DNA of 64,000 bases from Sipunculus nudus (GCA_026874595.1 CM049317.1:58303618-58367617), one strand, 5' to 3'. Shown: positions 47,843-59,516, numbered from the stretch's first letter. Made by a program: numbers and translations. The notes: generated by a model from the sequence alone, not told the origin.

Positions 47843-48405
47843 AACTTTCGCTATTTACATGATTCTAACTTCAGTTTGTTAAACGGTATAAGTCGTTTAC
47901 AAAATTGTGCCAAAGTGTTACAAATTTCCTCAAATATCAGGGAAATGCAGTGATTCAGGAATGAATAAAATAGCAAAATGACGGATAATATGATATGAGT
48001 CAAATGTTTCCACGACACAGTGATACTCAGCCATTTCTCGATCAAATAAAAAAAAATCATGCAGGTTTTTTAAAGGTTATAGAATCTTTAAGTAAAACAT
48101 TTCTACTTCTTATTGTTTTCTGAAGCGAATCTTTTCCCTGTTATTTCTTTCTCAAATTGCTTCAATATTGTTTAAATTTTTATTAAAAAAATCCTGCACC
48201 GCATTTTGGGGACACCCCTCCCATGGTTAACCCCCTCAGTCGGTACACACGACCTGAGAAAAAAAAAATCCCCTCCCCCCTCCCCACGCCTGACTGGGTT
48301 CTGGATCCGCAATAACTTTTTTATCATCACAGAAAATTAAGAAATTGGGGTTGGATGAGGGTTTAATTGGGTGTACCCCCGTTACTAGTGCCTATATGTG
48401 TGTGC

Positions 48406-48421
48406 GGGGGGGGGGGGGGGG
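48406..48421 (+). repeat. G16 homopolymer
   Basis: Inside the hAT-like element near its right end, roughly mirroring the C15 tract. Confidence 0.95.
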
Positions 48422-48470
48422 AGGGGTCATGATCCCCGCCTTCACATTGCGAATGGAAATTGCGCCCCTT

Positions 48471-50017
48471 GCTGTAATGCCTTTTTGCGTGTAAATAAGC
48501 TACCTGTTAGAATATGGTCGTTTGTGGATGCCATGGGAACTGGCATGTGTATATGTCGATAAGTGTAAACGTACGGTGTTGTACGTGTATTAGCCTACGT
48601 TCCAATTGTCATCTTTCATTATAAAAAACAAAATGCGCAACCACATTATATCATATATACAATCAGCATTTTCATACTTGCGGAAAAATAAAAAGCATGT
48701 CTTCGTTACGTGAATTTACGGTAATTGTTATCTCCAGCTTTTACGGTAACACGGTAATATGATAGGCTCTATTCACCTTAAGACGTTACACACAGTTATA
48801 TAATAAGGACAAGGCCAGGCGTCTTCATATTAAAATCCGACAAGAAAGAGCACTACAAGAACATTTGGTCATTAAAAGGAATATATTTTTTTTATACAAG
48901 GGCTCCAAACACACAAGACCGAACAGGCTCACCTCTAATTATAATATATCATAAACATTTAACAAAGCGCAGAAACGCCGACGATAATGCATTTGAAAAA
49001 TTCAATCGGTACCACAACTTACACATACACGCATTACACCGAGAGAAACAAGTAAACGTGTAACAAAAAAAAATCTGTCGCCTGATCGTCAAAGCTAGGT
49101 CGCCATTGTACTATATATATAATATTCTTACAGTTATAATACAATTAACATGGCAGGCTTGGAAAATAAATCTTTGAGATAAGGTCAAAACGTATTCGTC
49201 AGTTAATTTCCGACTTGCAACTATATAAATGACTTAAATTTTTTATGTCCTTGGTTTATTCCCGGTTTATATATTATCTAATTATGTAATTTCAATATAT
49301 TTACTTCGATTAGGCTGAATATTGTTCAGTTATAGTCTAATATGAAATGGTCTTTCCAGAGAACATCATTCATAAACGTACTTATATACACCTTGTACTG
49401 TAGATACACCCTATTTTATTTTCGTAACTTTACCGTATCCTAAATTATTTATTTTAAAGGCAAGCTACATGTTGGTTATGAATTATTTTATTAATAAAAC
49501 TAAAGAGGTGAACGTATTTAACGGCAGTATTTGGACTATTAAGGATTTAAACTATAATACTATTAAAATCAATAAATTTATCACAGTTCTTTAGGAATAA
49601 TGAAACAAATAATAACTGATTAAGAAGAATAAAAATGAACTCATAATAAATGATAAAATGAGTAAAAGAAAAAAAATGATTAAGCGATTTAGAAATAATG
49701 CACGACGACAGACTTGCATAAAATAAAGCACATCTAAATTGAAATCATTAAATAAACCGGTACAGAGACAATGAAAGAACCAGAGGGTATTTTGGTAAGC
49801 TTTAAAATTAAATTATACGATTTAAAACAAGTGAGAAAAATCAGCAAGATAACATGTAAACTTTTTACTGAAAGATGTTGATAGCTGGAAGTATATATAT
49901 TCAAAATTCCGACCGGCAAATGGCTGAATCTTTCTCATTTTACTCACTTCTTACATATTAATTTTTATATATTCCTTTTTTTTGTTTACGAAAAGTATTT
50001 TATGTCTATATAAAAAA

Positions 50018-50055
<38 letters not shown>

Positions 50056-51110
50056 TTTAAGCAGTAAATATCAAAATTGATATTTTAATTTAATTTTTTA
50101 TTTATATTATCAATTTGAAAAAAAAAGACCTTTCTGACAAATTACGTCATTTGATCTTACGTAATCATTTGCTGTATGTTGATCTCTATAGATAGAAGCA
50201 AAAGTTTGATAAACATTTTTGCTCTAGGTGGCTCCAGCAATCTAGAGTTAAGATTATTTTTCCTCGTTAAAAATATCATTCAATCAATATAACATCTATA
50301 GCAACAGTGTTTGTATCTATGGAAACTCCTGTTATTCTTATTTGTGAAATATTATCGTTTAATGTGTTTGCAGTAATACACTCTAAAAAATGAGAGACAG
50401 TGAATTCAATTTATTTTTAAATTCAAACATCTCAAAAATAAAAATGACCATATATAAGTATACCATGCAGAGCGGTAAATTATTTGTGTACTACATTACA
50501 AATATATTCTTAATATACTTGTGAGGTATTATAATGTATATAAATACAATCAAAATATATTGAATAAACTTAATTCTTTGGAAAAATTAAAAGCTATCTT
50601 CTCGTCACTGAAGCACTTAAAAGACAAATATTACAGACAATTGTCCTTTTAATCGTTATAGCGCATTATAGATTCATATAACTTTACATTTATGCAGAGA
50701 GACATGATGTTGCAAATTTACATAAATATATATATATATACTGTGTGTATATATATTTATATAAATATATATATATATGCATATGCATCGGATTTTCAAA
50801 TATTCCAGGCATAGTGATTATAATATTATAATTTCACGGTTTTACAATTGTCTGCATTTTATTACATTTACCATATTATATACAAATATTATAAAATTTT
50901 TATTTATATGCATGTATATGTTTATTTATATATTTGTTTATTTATTCAAATATGTTACTTATAATAACTAATGTAAAAATGTTATATATTATCAATCATT
51001 TCAGCCCTTCCCATATGGGTTAGCCGATCTTTTTTTATATTAAATGTAACCCCTATATATTTGCATGGTATGATATTATTATATACTCTCTGACCAGGAG
51101 GTCACAAAAG
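48471..51110. other. AT-rich stretch without a recognisable gene
   Basis: Nothing recognisable apart from one (TA) tract (50021-50052) and an interrupted TA stretch at 50720-50780. Confidence 0.55.
50021..50052. repeat. (TA)n microsatellite
   Basis: About 16 TA units. Confidence 0.95.
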
Positions 51111-51119
51111 AGCAAAATA

Positions 51120-51480
51120 TTCCTGTCTCTCTCCGTCGGCAAACCGTTACCATGGCAACGAACTAGACAATTTGCCGGGGCCCGGCGCCATTGGCGGTGT
51201 GGAGATTTCAGGCAGAGGGGACTTTATAATGCCGCCTGTGAATAAATCGTGAATAATACACCTTCATCCTCCATATGAAAAGAGCAAATTGGGAATAATT
51301 CTATCATATATGCCGCTTTTCCTCTGAAGTCGACATGACGGCTGCGCAAGCCAGTTTTATATGCTAGTTCAACCAGCGCCTACCCGCCTCTCTCGGGTCT
51401 GATCATATTTCGCTGATCTCTGCGAACTGGAATGAATTTTCATGTATTTCCCTGGCAATCAGCCACGCTTGTTTCTACTC
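51120..51480 (+). promoter_or_regulatory. GC-rich patch with RFX X-box; candidate promoter
   Basis: In plus-strand order: a perfect X-box GTTACCATGGCAAC (51146-51159), a GC-rich block, ATTGG (inverted CCAAT) at 51190-51194, and ACTTTATAATG at 51221-51231 as a TATA-like box. An ATG follows at 51335 (frame MTAAQASFIC then stop). RFX factors bind X-boxes in promoters of ciliary genes across animals. The ordered set in a CpG-containing island within AT-rich DNA is more than a lone motif. No exon is recognised downstream. Confidence 0.4.
51146..51159. promoter_or_regulatory. RFX X-box (GTTACCATGGCAAC)
   Basis: It fits the palindromic consensus GTTNCCATGGNAAC at every position; only the A/C pair at the free positions breaks full symmetry. 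Confidence 0.6.
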
Positions 51481-51971
51481 CCCCTGTACATTACAAACAC
51501 CACTTATTAAAGTGAAAAATATACATTGAAATACATTGAAAATATAAAATGGTTTTATTAATGTCACCAATATAAAAATAATATGATAAATATATATATA
51601 TATTCCGTAATATGTATATACATACATACATACATATATATAAATCATGTATGTGATTTAAAAAATGCGTCATTCGGTTAAATTAAAGTATAAAGCTATT
51701 CAAGTGAATCCGATAAATATGCATAAACTGATGAAAACGAAAATTAACTATAAGCAAGATATGAGAGCAAAGAAAATAGGACAGGGTATAAGTGATTCAT
51801 GCGAATGACGCACATGAGAGTATATTTAATTGTAATATTCATGTGGATTATCCATTTCAAAATGCTATGGTTACAGGAAATCTGGTTATTTGAAACACGG
51901 TTTATCGAAACATAAATAATATATTAGAACTCCTCTAATGGATAAACTGCTATAATAAAAGCTAAAACCTG

Positions 51972-51976
<5 letters not shown>
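51481..51976. other. AT-rich stretch without a recognisable gene
   Basis: Nothing recognisable; contains ATAC repeats near 51610-51640. Confidence 0.55.

Positions 51977-52028
<52 letters not shown>
51977..52028. repeat. (TA)n microsatellite
   Basis: About 26 TA units. Confidence 0.95.
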
Positions 52029-52030
<2 letters not shown>

Positions 52031-52387
52031 TGGCCAAATATCGAAAATGATAGAACACACACACAAACAAATTAAAATATTATCCCTGCCACATGTATAT
52101 GCTACCAGAGACAACAACACAGTAACATATACCCGAGTGGTATTTTATTTAATAGTACTATTAATGGATTAGGACTAGATTTCCAGCATTATCAAAGGGG
52201 ATTTTGCATTAAGAGAATATAATGACCCTAGCCCATCAGTACTCTCGCCGGGACTATTTATTCAACTCTTATAATATGATTATAAATAAAATATATATCT
52301 ATAGGTACATGATATATGTTATATCATTAAAACAAAATACATGTCCCCGATATATGTATAGATATATTATAAAGCAATCATACATGT

Positions 52388-52392
<5 letters not shown>

Positions 52393-52439
<47 letters not shown>
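52393..52439. repeat. (TA)n microsatellite
   Basis: About 23 TA units. Confidence 0.95.
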
Positions 52440-52443
<4 letters not shown>

Positions 52444-54055
52444 AATGGCTCACTGAATAAAAAAATTATACAAAGTCTAACTTAGATATACTTCACATAT
52501 TAGTCAAGCATTTAAGGTAAAATAGAAAGTCTCCACGAAGAGTACGCAAGATACTGGAAATTCGTTATCGATTCTGTAATTATTTTTTTAATAACCTTAA
52601 ATTTTAAAATACACTAGTATATTTAAAGAGCATCGAAACAATTAATTAATCAAAACATGTACCATTAGAACACCGTGCTATAGGTTTAACATATTTACTT
52701 TATGGGGTTTATTTTAAATTTAAAGCACCTTTTGAAAGGATTTTATTGAGGGGAATTTTGCCAGAGATGCTGCATTAATTAATCTTTAAAATTAATATAG
52801 TTCGAATTATTATGGTTATACTGAAGATTGCATCATATTGATATCTCCGTGAATTCATAATTCATTCAGTATATAATATAATTATGAGTGCATGAAGAAA
52901 CTGATATGATATGTCCAATGTAATCATAATACACCAGTATGCTTTTAATATATTGTTTAAAAAAATCAAACAATTAATGTTGTTAAATATTACTTCAGTT
53001 ATGAGAAACATGCATATTTATACATGGTAATTAATACTCTCACTCTCTCTTTCCCTCTCTACATATATATATATATATATATATACATATATTTATATAT
53101 ATATAATATATATATATATTATATTGGACAAACCCATCGATCCATACTGAGGTTTACATTGAACAAAAAGTATATATTATATCATGTATTATGTCGTATT
53201 TTATAATAAAAGAGACAATAAGATAACAAAATGATGATGTAAAACCTATGAATTTATGATAACTGACTAAACGGCTGAAGTGGCTAAAGAATCATACCTT
53301 TATAGAGTGATTCAGAGTGCAGCTAAACTAAATTATGCGTTCGTAATGTTTACATGTGATTCTATAAATATGCATCTCTAATCCCTCTTATGTCCAACTA
53401 GAATATTATTATCCTACATGCGGGTCTGTTGACATGCATTTTTTATAGGTCAAGCTCCCTATATACTATCCGATCAGCTGCTGTCCACATATGGAGCATA
53501 TGGACACATGTTTCCTTAATATGACTATAAAAAGTATTCACCACAGATCAAACGTTTCAAGTAGTCTTATTTATTTATTTATAAAATGCTCTTATCAGAT
53601 GAAAGAGCAGCGAGTCAAATTTCAATTGTAATACTAAAATAACATTTTGCCAATTTTTCCATCCCCACTGTTGACCATTATATCCCCCCAAGAATTTTGT
53701 ATATTATGTCAAAGATCTTGTACAGTTTATGAAACAAACTATAACTTTTGTTATTGTCAAATATATAGTATTGTTACCCTTAAACTATTATCTCAGGAGG
53801 TAACGGAATGCATCATTGAAAATCGGATTTAAAACATTTTGATTGTTTGATCTGCATGGAGCATCAATGAATATATTTACGTAAAACTGCTCTAACTATC
53901 TGCAAAGAATAACTCATTTATTTATAAGATAAATAATTTAGACATGGCTACAGGCATCGATTATGATTGTAAAACCAATTCCAACCACGGTAATTTGGCC
54001 TATATAAATTTACCTCAATTTCAGCGATTTTAAAAATCCCCGTATTCGTTTTATC
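52440..54055. other. AT-rich stretch without a recognisable gene
   Basis: No supported gene. A TA tract lies at 53063-53125; the ORFs near it (53024-53206, 53647-53832) have no recognisable domain. Confidence 0.55.
53063..53125. repeat. (TA)n microsatellite, interrupted
   Basis: Three TA blocks separated by CATATATTTA and AATA. Confidence 0.9.
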
Positions 54056-54075
54056 ATATGTGATATATCACATAT
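54056..54075. other. 20-bp perfect palindrome
   Basis: ATATGTGATATATCACATAT is its own reverse complement and contains two inverted TGTGATA words rather than being pure TA. It lies 20 bp before a tandem duplication. Confidence 0.8.
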
Positions 54076-54094
54076 AAGGCGTACCATTTAACAG

Positions 54095-54150
54095 ATGTCA
54101 GAATATGTAAATTTTTAAAGTTATGTCAGAATATGTAAATTTTTAAAGTT
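54095..54150 (+). repeat. 28-bp perfect tandem duplication
   Basis: Two identical 28-bp units beginning ATGTCAGAATATGTAAAT and ending AAAGTT, with no mismatch, so recent. Confidence 0.95.
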
Positions 54151-54329
54151 ATGTTATACCCCAACCCACCTTATATTTGCGATCTTTCGTTCTCGCTTTG
54201 TTAAGTATCAACTAAAATTAAACCTTTATCTCCTGAAGTAGTATTGTGATTTTCTTTTAACTTAAATATATATATGTAAGAAATATGTTAAATATGCAAG
54301 TTGTTTTTTTTTTCAAAAGCTGCAGAACG

Positions 54330-54450
54330 TGACGTCATTTTAAAGGGGACATATACCTGTCTTTCCCTGTGATGCAAGAGAAGCAAATGTGTGACGTAAC
54401 AAAGATCGGGTGAATGTAATATACGTGCAAATACGTTGTGATGTCATATG
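54330..54450. promoter_or_regulatory. CRE-like cluster
   Basis: A perfect CRE TGACGTCA lies at 54330-54337, TGACGTAA at about 54392, and TGATGTCA at about 54438. These are bZIP (CREB/ATF or PAR-type) sites spread over about 110 bp in otherwise AT-rich DNA. Confidence 0.35.
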
Positions 54451-56620
54451 TATATACATCGTCAAATAATGTATCTAGATCATCGGCTTAATGAAATTAA
54501 TGTTGGAATAACATACATCTCTATTTCCATATTTATTTATTTATCTAATTTTAGATTTATTGATTTGAATGTCATAGAATCGCAACATTTGTCTGGTTCA
54601 ACTACTGGGATATAAAAAAATCAAATTGGCGCCTTTTACAAAAATTTCCACAAGAACAGGGTGACAGAGGTACTTTAATGGAATTCATCGGTTTTGATTA
54701 TAAACCTATATTATATGACCGCAATAAAACTTTTTCTTATTTATTTTATTCTGCATGCGTTCCAACATCTAAAAAAATGTTGAACGATTACTTTTTACAT
54801 AGCTATGGTCCGTTTCACCACCTGCTGTCCGCCTGTTATATGTAGATGATTTACTAACAGTTCATATTTTTCAATAATTTCCAAGATAACAACATATGGA
54901 AGTGACAACCTAATATGGCATTTAAGAATTTAAAAATAAAGCCCATGTTTATGTTTCATAACTTATAGTCTCTTCACAATGACCTGGCTGATATGATGTG
55001 CCATTGCATGAGTAGCAATCTTTCTTTTAGCTGGTTATATTCTTTAGAGTGTATACATGAATCATCGCATCAGCAGCTGTCAATTGAGGCTGTTTTTGCT
55101 TGTGACCAATGAGCTTGACCACCATAAGTGGGTCTTATATGTTGTAATATGTAGACTAATTTCTCAAATTTTCAAATAATTCTCAAATAATTTTTAAAAA
55201 TAATTTTTCAAATAATTTTAAAATTTCTCATATTTTTAAAGAATTCTGTTTCTTAAATAAGGTGTAAAGTAGTTTTTTTTTCTTGTTGAAAAATAGGTCC
55301 ATTAATCATTTTCTCTACACAATAATGGTTTCCCTTGAAATGTAATTCATATAATTTTTCATAGCAAAAAAACGGTTGACATGAGGGGATAAAACGGACT
55401 ATAGGCGATAAACTTCAAAACTGTTTTATTCTAAAACAAGTACGAGAAAAGTGCGTAATGATTAATACTATTGAATGAAAATAAAATACAACCTCGTTCA
55501 AAATTTCTGCAAACATATGAAAACTAAATAAGAGAATACTCTTAATACTTTTGCGACTTGTATAACCTAAATTTACTCTAAACACAACAACATTAAAAGT
55601 ATTGAGTCACTCTGACCTCACAATGTCATGACATCCATGGCATCCTTATAAAAAACATATGAAAAACGCTATAATGCAATCACAAGACAAACAACCTTAA
55701 TAATTATAATAATAATATATTATAAATATTATTTATATTTCGATTCTCCCTTGTATTAATATTTTTTTCTCGTGTCTTCGCCCTTTTATTTCTTGGCAAC
55801 GTGTAGACTATATACTTGTAAAAGAAAGATCGACTTGTGACCATACGCAGTAAAAATTACTCAAAAGCAATACCCATGGGCTGTGGACTTGTGTATATAT
55901 GTGAGCATTTACAATCTGTGCATCATTTATATAAGTTGTAACTATAGTGGTATACCAATTAATCGATTATATCGAGGATATGTCGTTTATACTAGTATTT
56001 ATTATGGATTAAATTAAATGCATTATTGCATGATCGATCATAAAGAATAATGTATATGCACATCCAAAGAAGTCACACTCTCCCGACGAAATGTTCTTAT
56101 TCTCTCAGACATATAAGAAAGGACGGGTCACAACACGGTGAATAGCATCAAAACTTAACCTTTTAAGATTTTAAGTGTTAAGAACCCCCCTAAGCATTAC
56201 CTTGACCTTTCAGCTGGTGTACAACTTCGACTTAATTCACTCGGTGAATAATGTAGGTATAATTCTAAACAGCATATTTTATGTAATATATATGGTACAT
56301 TAATCAATCGATTAATATTCGATCATCTGTCGTTTTTTATTTTTCAGTCATCGAATATGATTTCACAGCCGATTTCTAACTCTAATTGTAACATAACGCT
56401 CATTCTTTTGTAAGCTTTTGTGAAAAACTATATATAGCGAAACCCGAAAGGGAAGCATGCAATAAAGGATGTATGGTAATCTAAAATTACCATACATATA
56501 TTGACTTTAATTTATGTATATTGTTAGTGATGGTTTCAATGTGTACTTTTAAAGACGGATTCATTCTGAATCTCAACTATATATACCCTTTACACAACTT
56601 ATGTCTTGATGATAACATAT
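54451..56620. other. AT-rich stretch without a recognisable gene
   Basis: No supported ORF. 55140-55245 is a degenerate CAAATAATTT repeat. Confidence 0.55.
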
Positions 56621-56624
56621 CACC

Positions 56625-56750
56625 ATGCAATGACGTCTTTTGGTTACCATTAATCTCATTCAACGGAGTGTAAACTTACTACGGGCAAAACACCAACATA
56701 ATATTGTTTCACATCCAAAGATCTTCATGGTGACGTCATGGGTGACGTCA
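56625..56750. promoter_or_regulatory. Double perfect CRE
   Basis: TGACGTCA occurs twice, at 56731-56738 and 56743-56750, each followed by TG and spaced 12 bp centre to centre. A half-matching TGACGTCT lies about 100 bp upstream near 56632. Two full palindromic CREs one helical turn apart are a recognised arrangement of cAMP-responsive enhancers. Confidence 0.45.
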
Positions 56751-56825
56751 TGTGGCCATTTTTAATCTTATTCAATGGAGAGTGTGTATTCCATTTGTTG
56801 AAAGCCAATTATTTTTAGATTATTA

Positions 56826-57225
56826 CGGCGGAGGTAAAACCGCCTGCATTTTTATGCCGATTTATATCATTCTTAATCTAAGTATGTATACATCTACAGA
56901 GTTCCATTTCGGTTTGGGACTAAAGGTGGCAGGGTGGTTGCACTCGTTTCCTGTCATTTTCATATTTTTGGTATCACACAGGCCCGGTGTCTACCGCAAC
57001 TGCGGAACCTGCTTGTGGAATCATTCCAAATGTTGGGTCATAACACCGAGGAACCCCCCCCCCCCCCCCCCCAACTCACTTTTGTGTGAGTAATCCACGG
57101 TTGTTTGGCACAACTTTCAGAGTCTGCAGAGCGCTCACCCTGCCGGCTATGAAAAATCTCATCGATCTTCAGCTGAGATTTGAACTAATGACCTCCTGAG
57201 TATAGCGAGATTTACCGCCATTCAC
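56826..57225 (-). mobile_element. tRNA-derived SINE, copy 4 (degenerate head)
   Basis: The left end GGCGGAGGTAAAACCGCC keeps the terminal hairpin with changed bases on both sides. Body blocks match copy 1 in order. The head on the minus strand still shows TTAGTTCAAATCTC (box B) at about 57175-57190, but the tRNA-like 5' part is lost. It contains a C19 tract. The 113-residue plus ORF is not a gene. Confidence 0.75.
57054..57072 (+). repeat. C19 homopolymer inside SINE copy 4
   Basis: It sits where SINE copy 5 has GAGGAACCCCCGAAAGG, so it looks like an expansion of a C5 seed belonging to the element. Confidence 0.9.
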
Positions 57226-58035
57226 GCATCTTCTGATCTGACCAATCTTAAGATCTTAAGAAATAACTAACCTATTTCTTGATGGGTCAGACCCATTTTT
57301 CGATAATGATCTATCAGCTTTGAGGTTGACTGTCATGTAGGTATATATGTCGTACCATGCACTTGCGAGAATAAAAAAACAGTGCTCATGCTTCCGTCGC
57401 CCCTAGCGAATAAAAGTAGGTGGTTTTTAAGAAGTCATGTAATGAACTTTTCATCACATAACGTAGGTATCTCAGATGCTCCCACCTACAGGTGCAAAAT
57501 TCAGTGTGGAGATTCAGAAAGCGGCAGCTAGACATATCAGATAAAACAAAGAATCAAAATCTGTCCAGAAACAAAGGACAGGAAATATTTTTTGGGTGAT
57601 TTTTTAGAACGTTTTCCATATATTAAAATAATTAATGTATTTAAATTTTTTTTGTTTAGAAGTTTCACGGGGCACATTTATAGCACTATCGGACAAAAGG
57701 AACATACAATTTAAATAAGTCAAGAAATAAAGGTAAAAATTTTTTAGATTTAAAAAAAATTTTGCATAAATTTGCATATGTGAATTTTGAGATTTTATGT
57801 GTAAGTTTCAGACCTTACCTATCAGATTAAACAAATCAAATCATTTTCAGTCACGAAATAAAGCAGAAGAAGCATTTTGAAAATTGTGGACGGACGCCGG
57901 ACGGATGCCTTGACGCCGCATATATGTAGCCATGGCATAATCTTATCCAGCCTGAGGCCATGCAGATCAGCTAAAAATTAAATAACGTTCGGCTGTGATC
58001 CTCCATATCATACCGATTCTACATAACTCTACCCC
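57226..58035. mobile_element. Probable degenerate dispersed repeat (GGACGGACGCCGGACGG type)
   Basis: The stretch at about 57888-57990 reads GTGGACGGACGCCGGACGG, then CATGGCATAA, then a GATCAGCTAAAAATT tail. This layout resembles a repeat end I associate with invertebrate genomes, including bivalves. Boundaries and class are uncertain; the upstream AT-rich part to 57470 may belong to it. Confidence 0.35.
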
Positions 58036-58055
58036 ATGCAGTTCTACACTCTTTA

Positions 58056-58210
58056 AGAAAAAAGGGTTCATGAGGGTTCTTTGAAGAACCTCAGAGTTGA
58101 GTAAAGAACTCTTGTGTGTTTTGAGGCACAACAGGGTTCTTTGGGATAAAGGAGGTTCTTTAGGATGAATAAATGTTCTTTATAGTATGAATGAGGGTTC
58201 TTTGGGACCA
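58056..58210. repeat. GGTTCTTT inverted-repeat element, copy 2
   Basis: GAGGGTTCTTTGAAGAACCTC at 58072-58092 is a near-palindrome, followed by four spaced GGTTCTTT or TGTTCTTT words. Related to 28713-28783. Confidence 0.55.
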
Positions 58211-58515
58211 TGTCAAGATTTCCAGCTGCCCTAAAGGCGAATGTTCACCGCTTCAGGAAGGGTCATCTAAAGTTATACAATAGGAAGTAAATAAGATAAG
58301 CGCCTCGTATTAAAATAAATCATAAATTTTGTAGATTTTTTTTCCTCAACATATAAACCGACTTTGTCCGAGCTTAGTATCTGGTTGTGTACATTTAAAA
58401 TATTCAACTCACCGCTTTCTATAGTGTATAAAGTTATAGGCCTAAGTAGGGGTTCGTTTCAATTTTTTCATACGCTGAAGCACGGGAGGACAGGCCTATA
58501 TATATTAATACATAG

Positions 58516-58517
<2 letters not shown>

Positions 58518-58585
<68 letters not shown>
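58518..58585. repeat. (TA)n microsatellite
   Basis: About 34 uninterrupted TA units, the longest pure TA tract here. Confidence 0.95.
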
Positions 58586-58587
<2 letters not shown>

Positions 58588-59225
58588 CCCCACCCATGTA
58601 ATTATAAGTGCCGTTTAGATAGTTGTATTCCAAAAATGATTCCTACCATGAATTTGTTGATTTAGTCCTCCTTTAACTTTTCATAATTTCTTTATAGGGA
58701 TTGGGCTATCAGGGCTATTCTGAAAAGTTAAATGGGGTCATTTGTGACCCGAGGAAAGATATGCGTACCCTTTAACATTATATAGACTCTGTTTTTGCTC
58801 TAATTTTCCATGTATTATCCACATATTGGAAAGTTTTCTACTGAACCATGACTAACAGACCTTTGCTTAGCAAATTTCGATGCCTTAGAAGATATTGGGT
58901 CATTATCATGCAGGAATCCACCGAGCAAACCCAATTAATACGATGTGACAACGTCCAGTCAGTGTTTTCAATGTTTGTTACACCAGCGATAGTATAGACT
59001 TGATTCAGTTGATTGCACTAGAAACTTATATAAAAATCAGGCAAAGTTTAGGGACTTGAATGACAATCACCATAAGAACCCAATACAGGCGTAGAAATCA
59101 CAGCAATCATTTATAAGATTATAAGTGTTGCATGGTTCTTGTTCATAGATATTTTGGTGGTTATATAATACTAGTAAACTGTAATAATTAATCCGATCGT
59201 ATTTTAAGTCCTTTAAGTCCTGGCA
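58586..59225. other. AT-rich stretch without a recognisable gene
   Basis: Nothing recognisable. Confidence 0.55.
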
Positions 59226-59227
59226 GT

Positions 59228-59513
59228 TCTTGACTGCGTGACAGGGGGTTACATACAATAATCATGGTGTCAACCAGGCTCGAAGTGAACCATTCCTGCT
59301 GGTCCTGAGTGTGTCATCACCATTGCTTGGTCTTAAACCGAGGAACCCCCGAAAGGCGCACTCGACTGTGAGTGAAAGATGATTGTTGGTCACAGTCTTC
59401 CCATGCATTAAGCCTGCATGCAAAGGGCTCACCCTGGGTGGGGGGCAACCGTAAAAAATCTAAAGACTTCGGTCTTAGATTTGAACCCATGATGCTCCAT
59501 CGTGCTTAACGGT

Positions 59514-59516
<3 letters not shown>
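59228..59516 (-). mobile_element. tRNA-derived SINE, copy 5 (3' part missing)
   Basis: From the ACTGCGTGACAGGG block to the head, with body blocks colinear with copy 3. The head on the minus strand shows CATGGGTTCAAATCTA as box B at about 59480-59496. The element's own 3' end (the left GGAGG hairpin) is absent. The head border runs directly into a 30-unit TA tract. Confidence 0.75.

Larger units (their letters stand above)
47751..48470. mobile_element. hAT-like non-autonomous DNA transposon
   Basis: The left end CATGGGCGCAATT and the right end (reverse complement CAAGGGGCGCAATT) are inverted termini about 720 bp apart. The CA(A/T)GGG(G)CGC style is typical of hAT-type MITEs. No transposase ORF is present. 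Flanks (TTTGTATG left, CTGTAATG right) resemble each other but are not a clean 8-bp duplication. It contains C15 and G16 tracts and CTGGATCC words. It sits at the right edge of the 31-bp array, and a GGTGTTGTACGTGT array-like word reappears beyond it at about 48575. Confidence 0.6.

Noticed and set aside
51335-51367. Short ORF MTAAQASFIC as a first exon
   Set aside because: Only ten codons before a stop, with no convincing splice donor; kept only as part of the promoter candidate context.
54838-54885. YVDD reverse-transcriptase motif (frame reading LLYVDDLLT)
   Set aside because: A stop lies about 10 codons upstream, another about 15 codons downstream, and no other RT motif is near. A four-residue match is expected about once by chance in six frames of this window.
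56752-57093. 113-residue plus-strand ORF
   Set aside because: Covers SINE copy 4 including its C19 tract, read as prolines.
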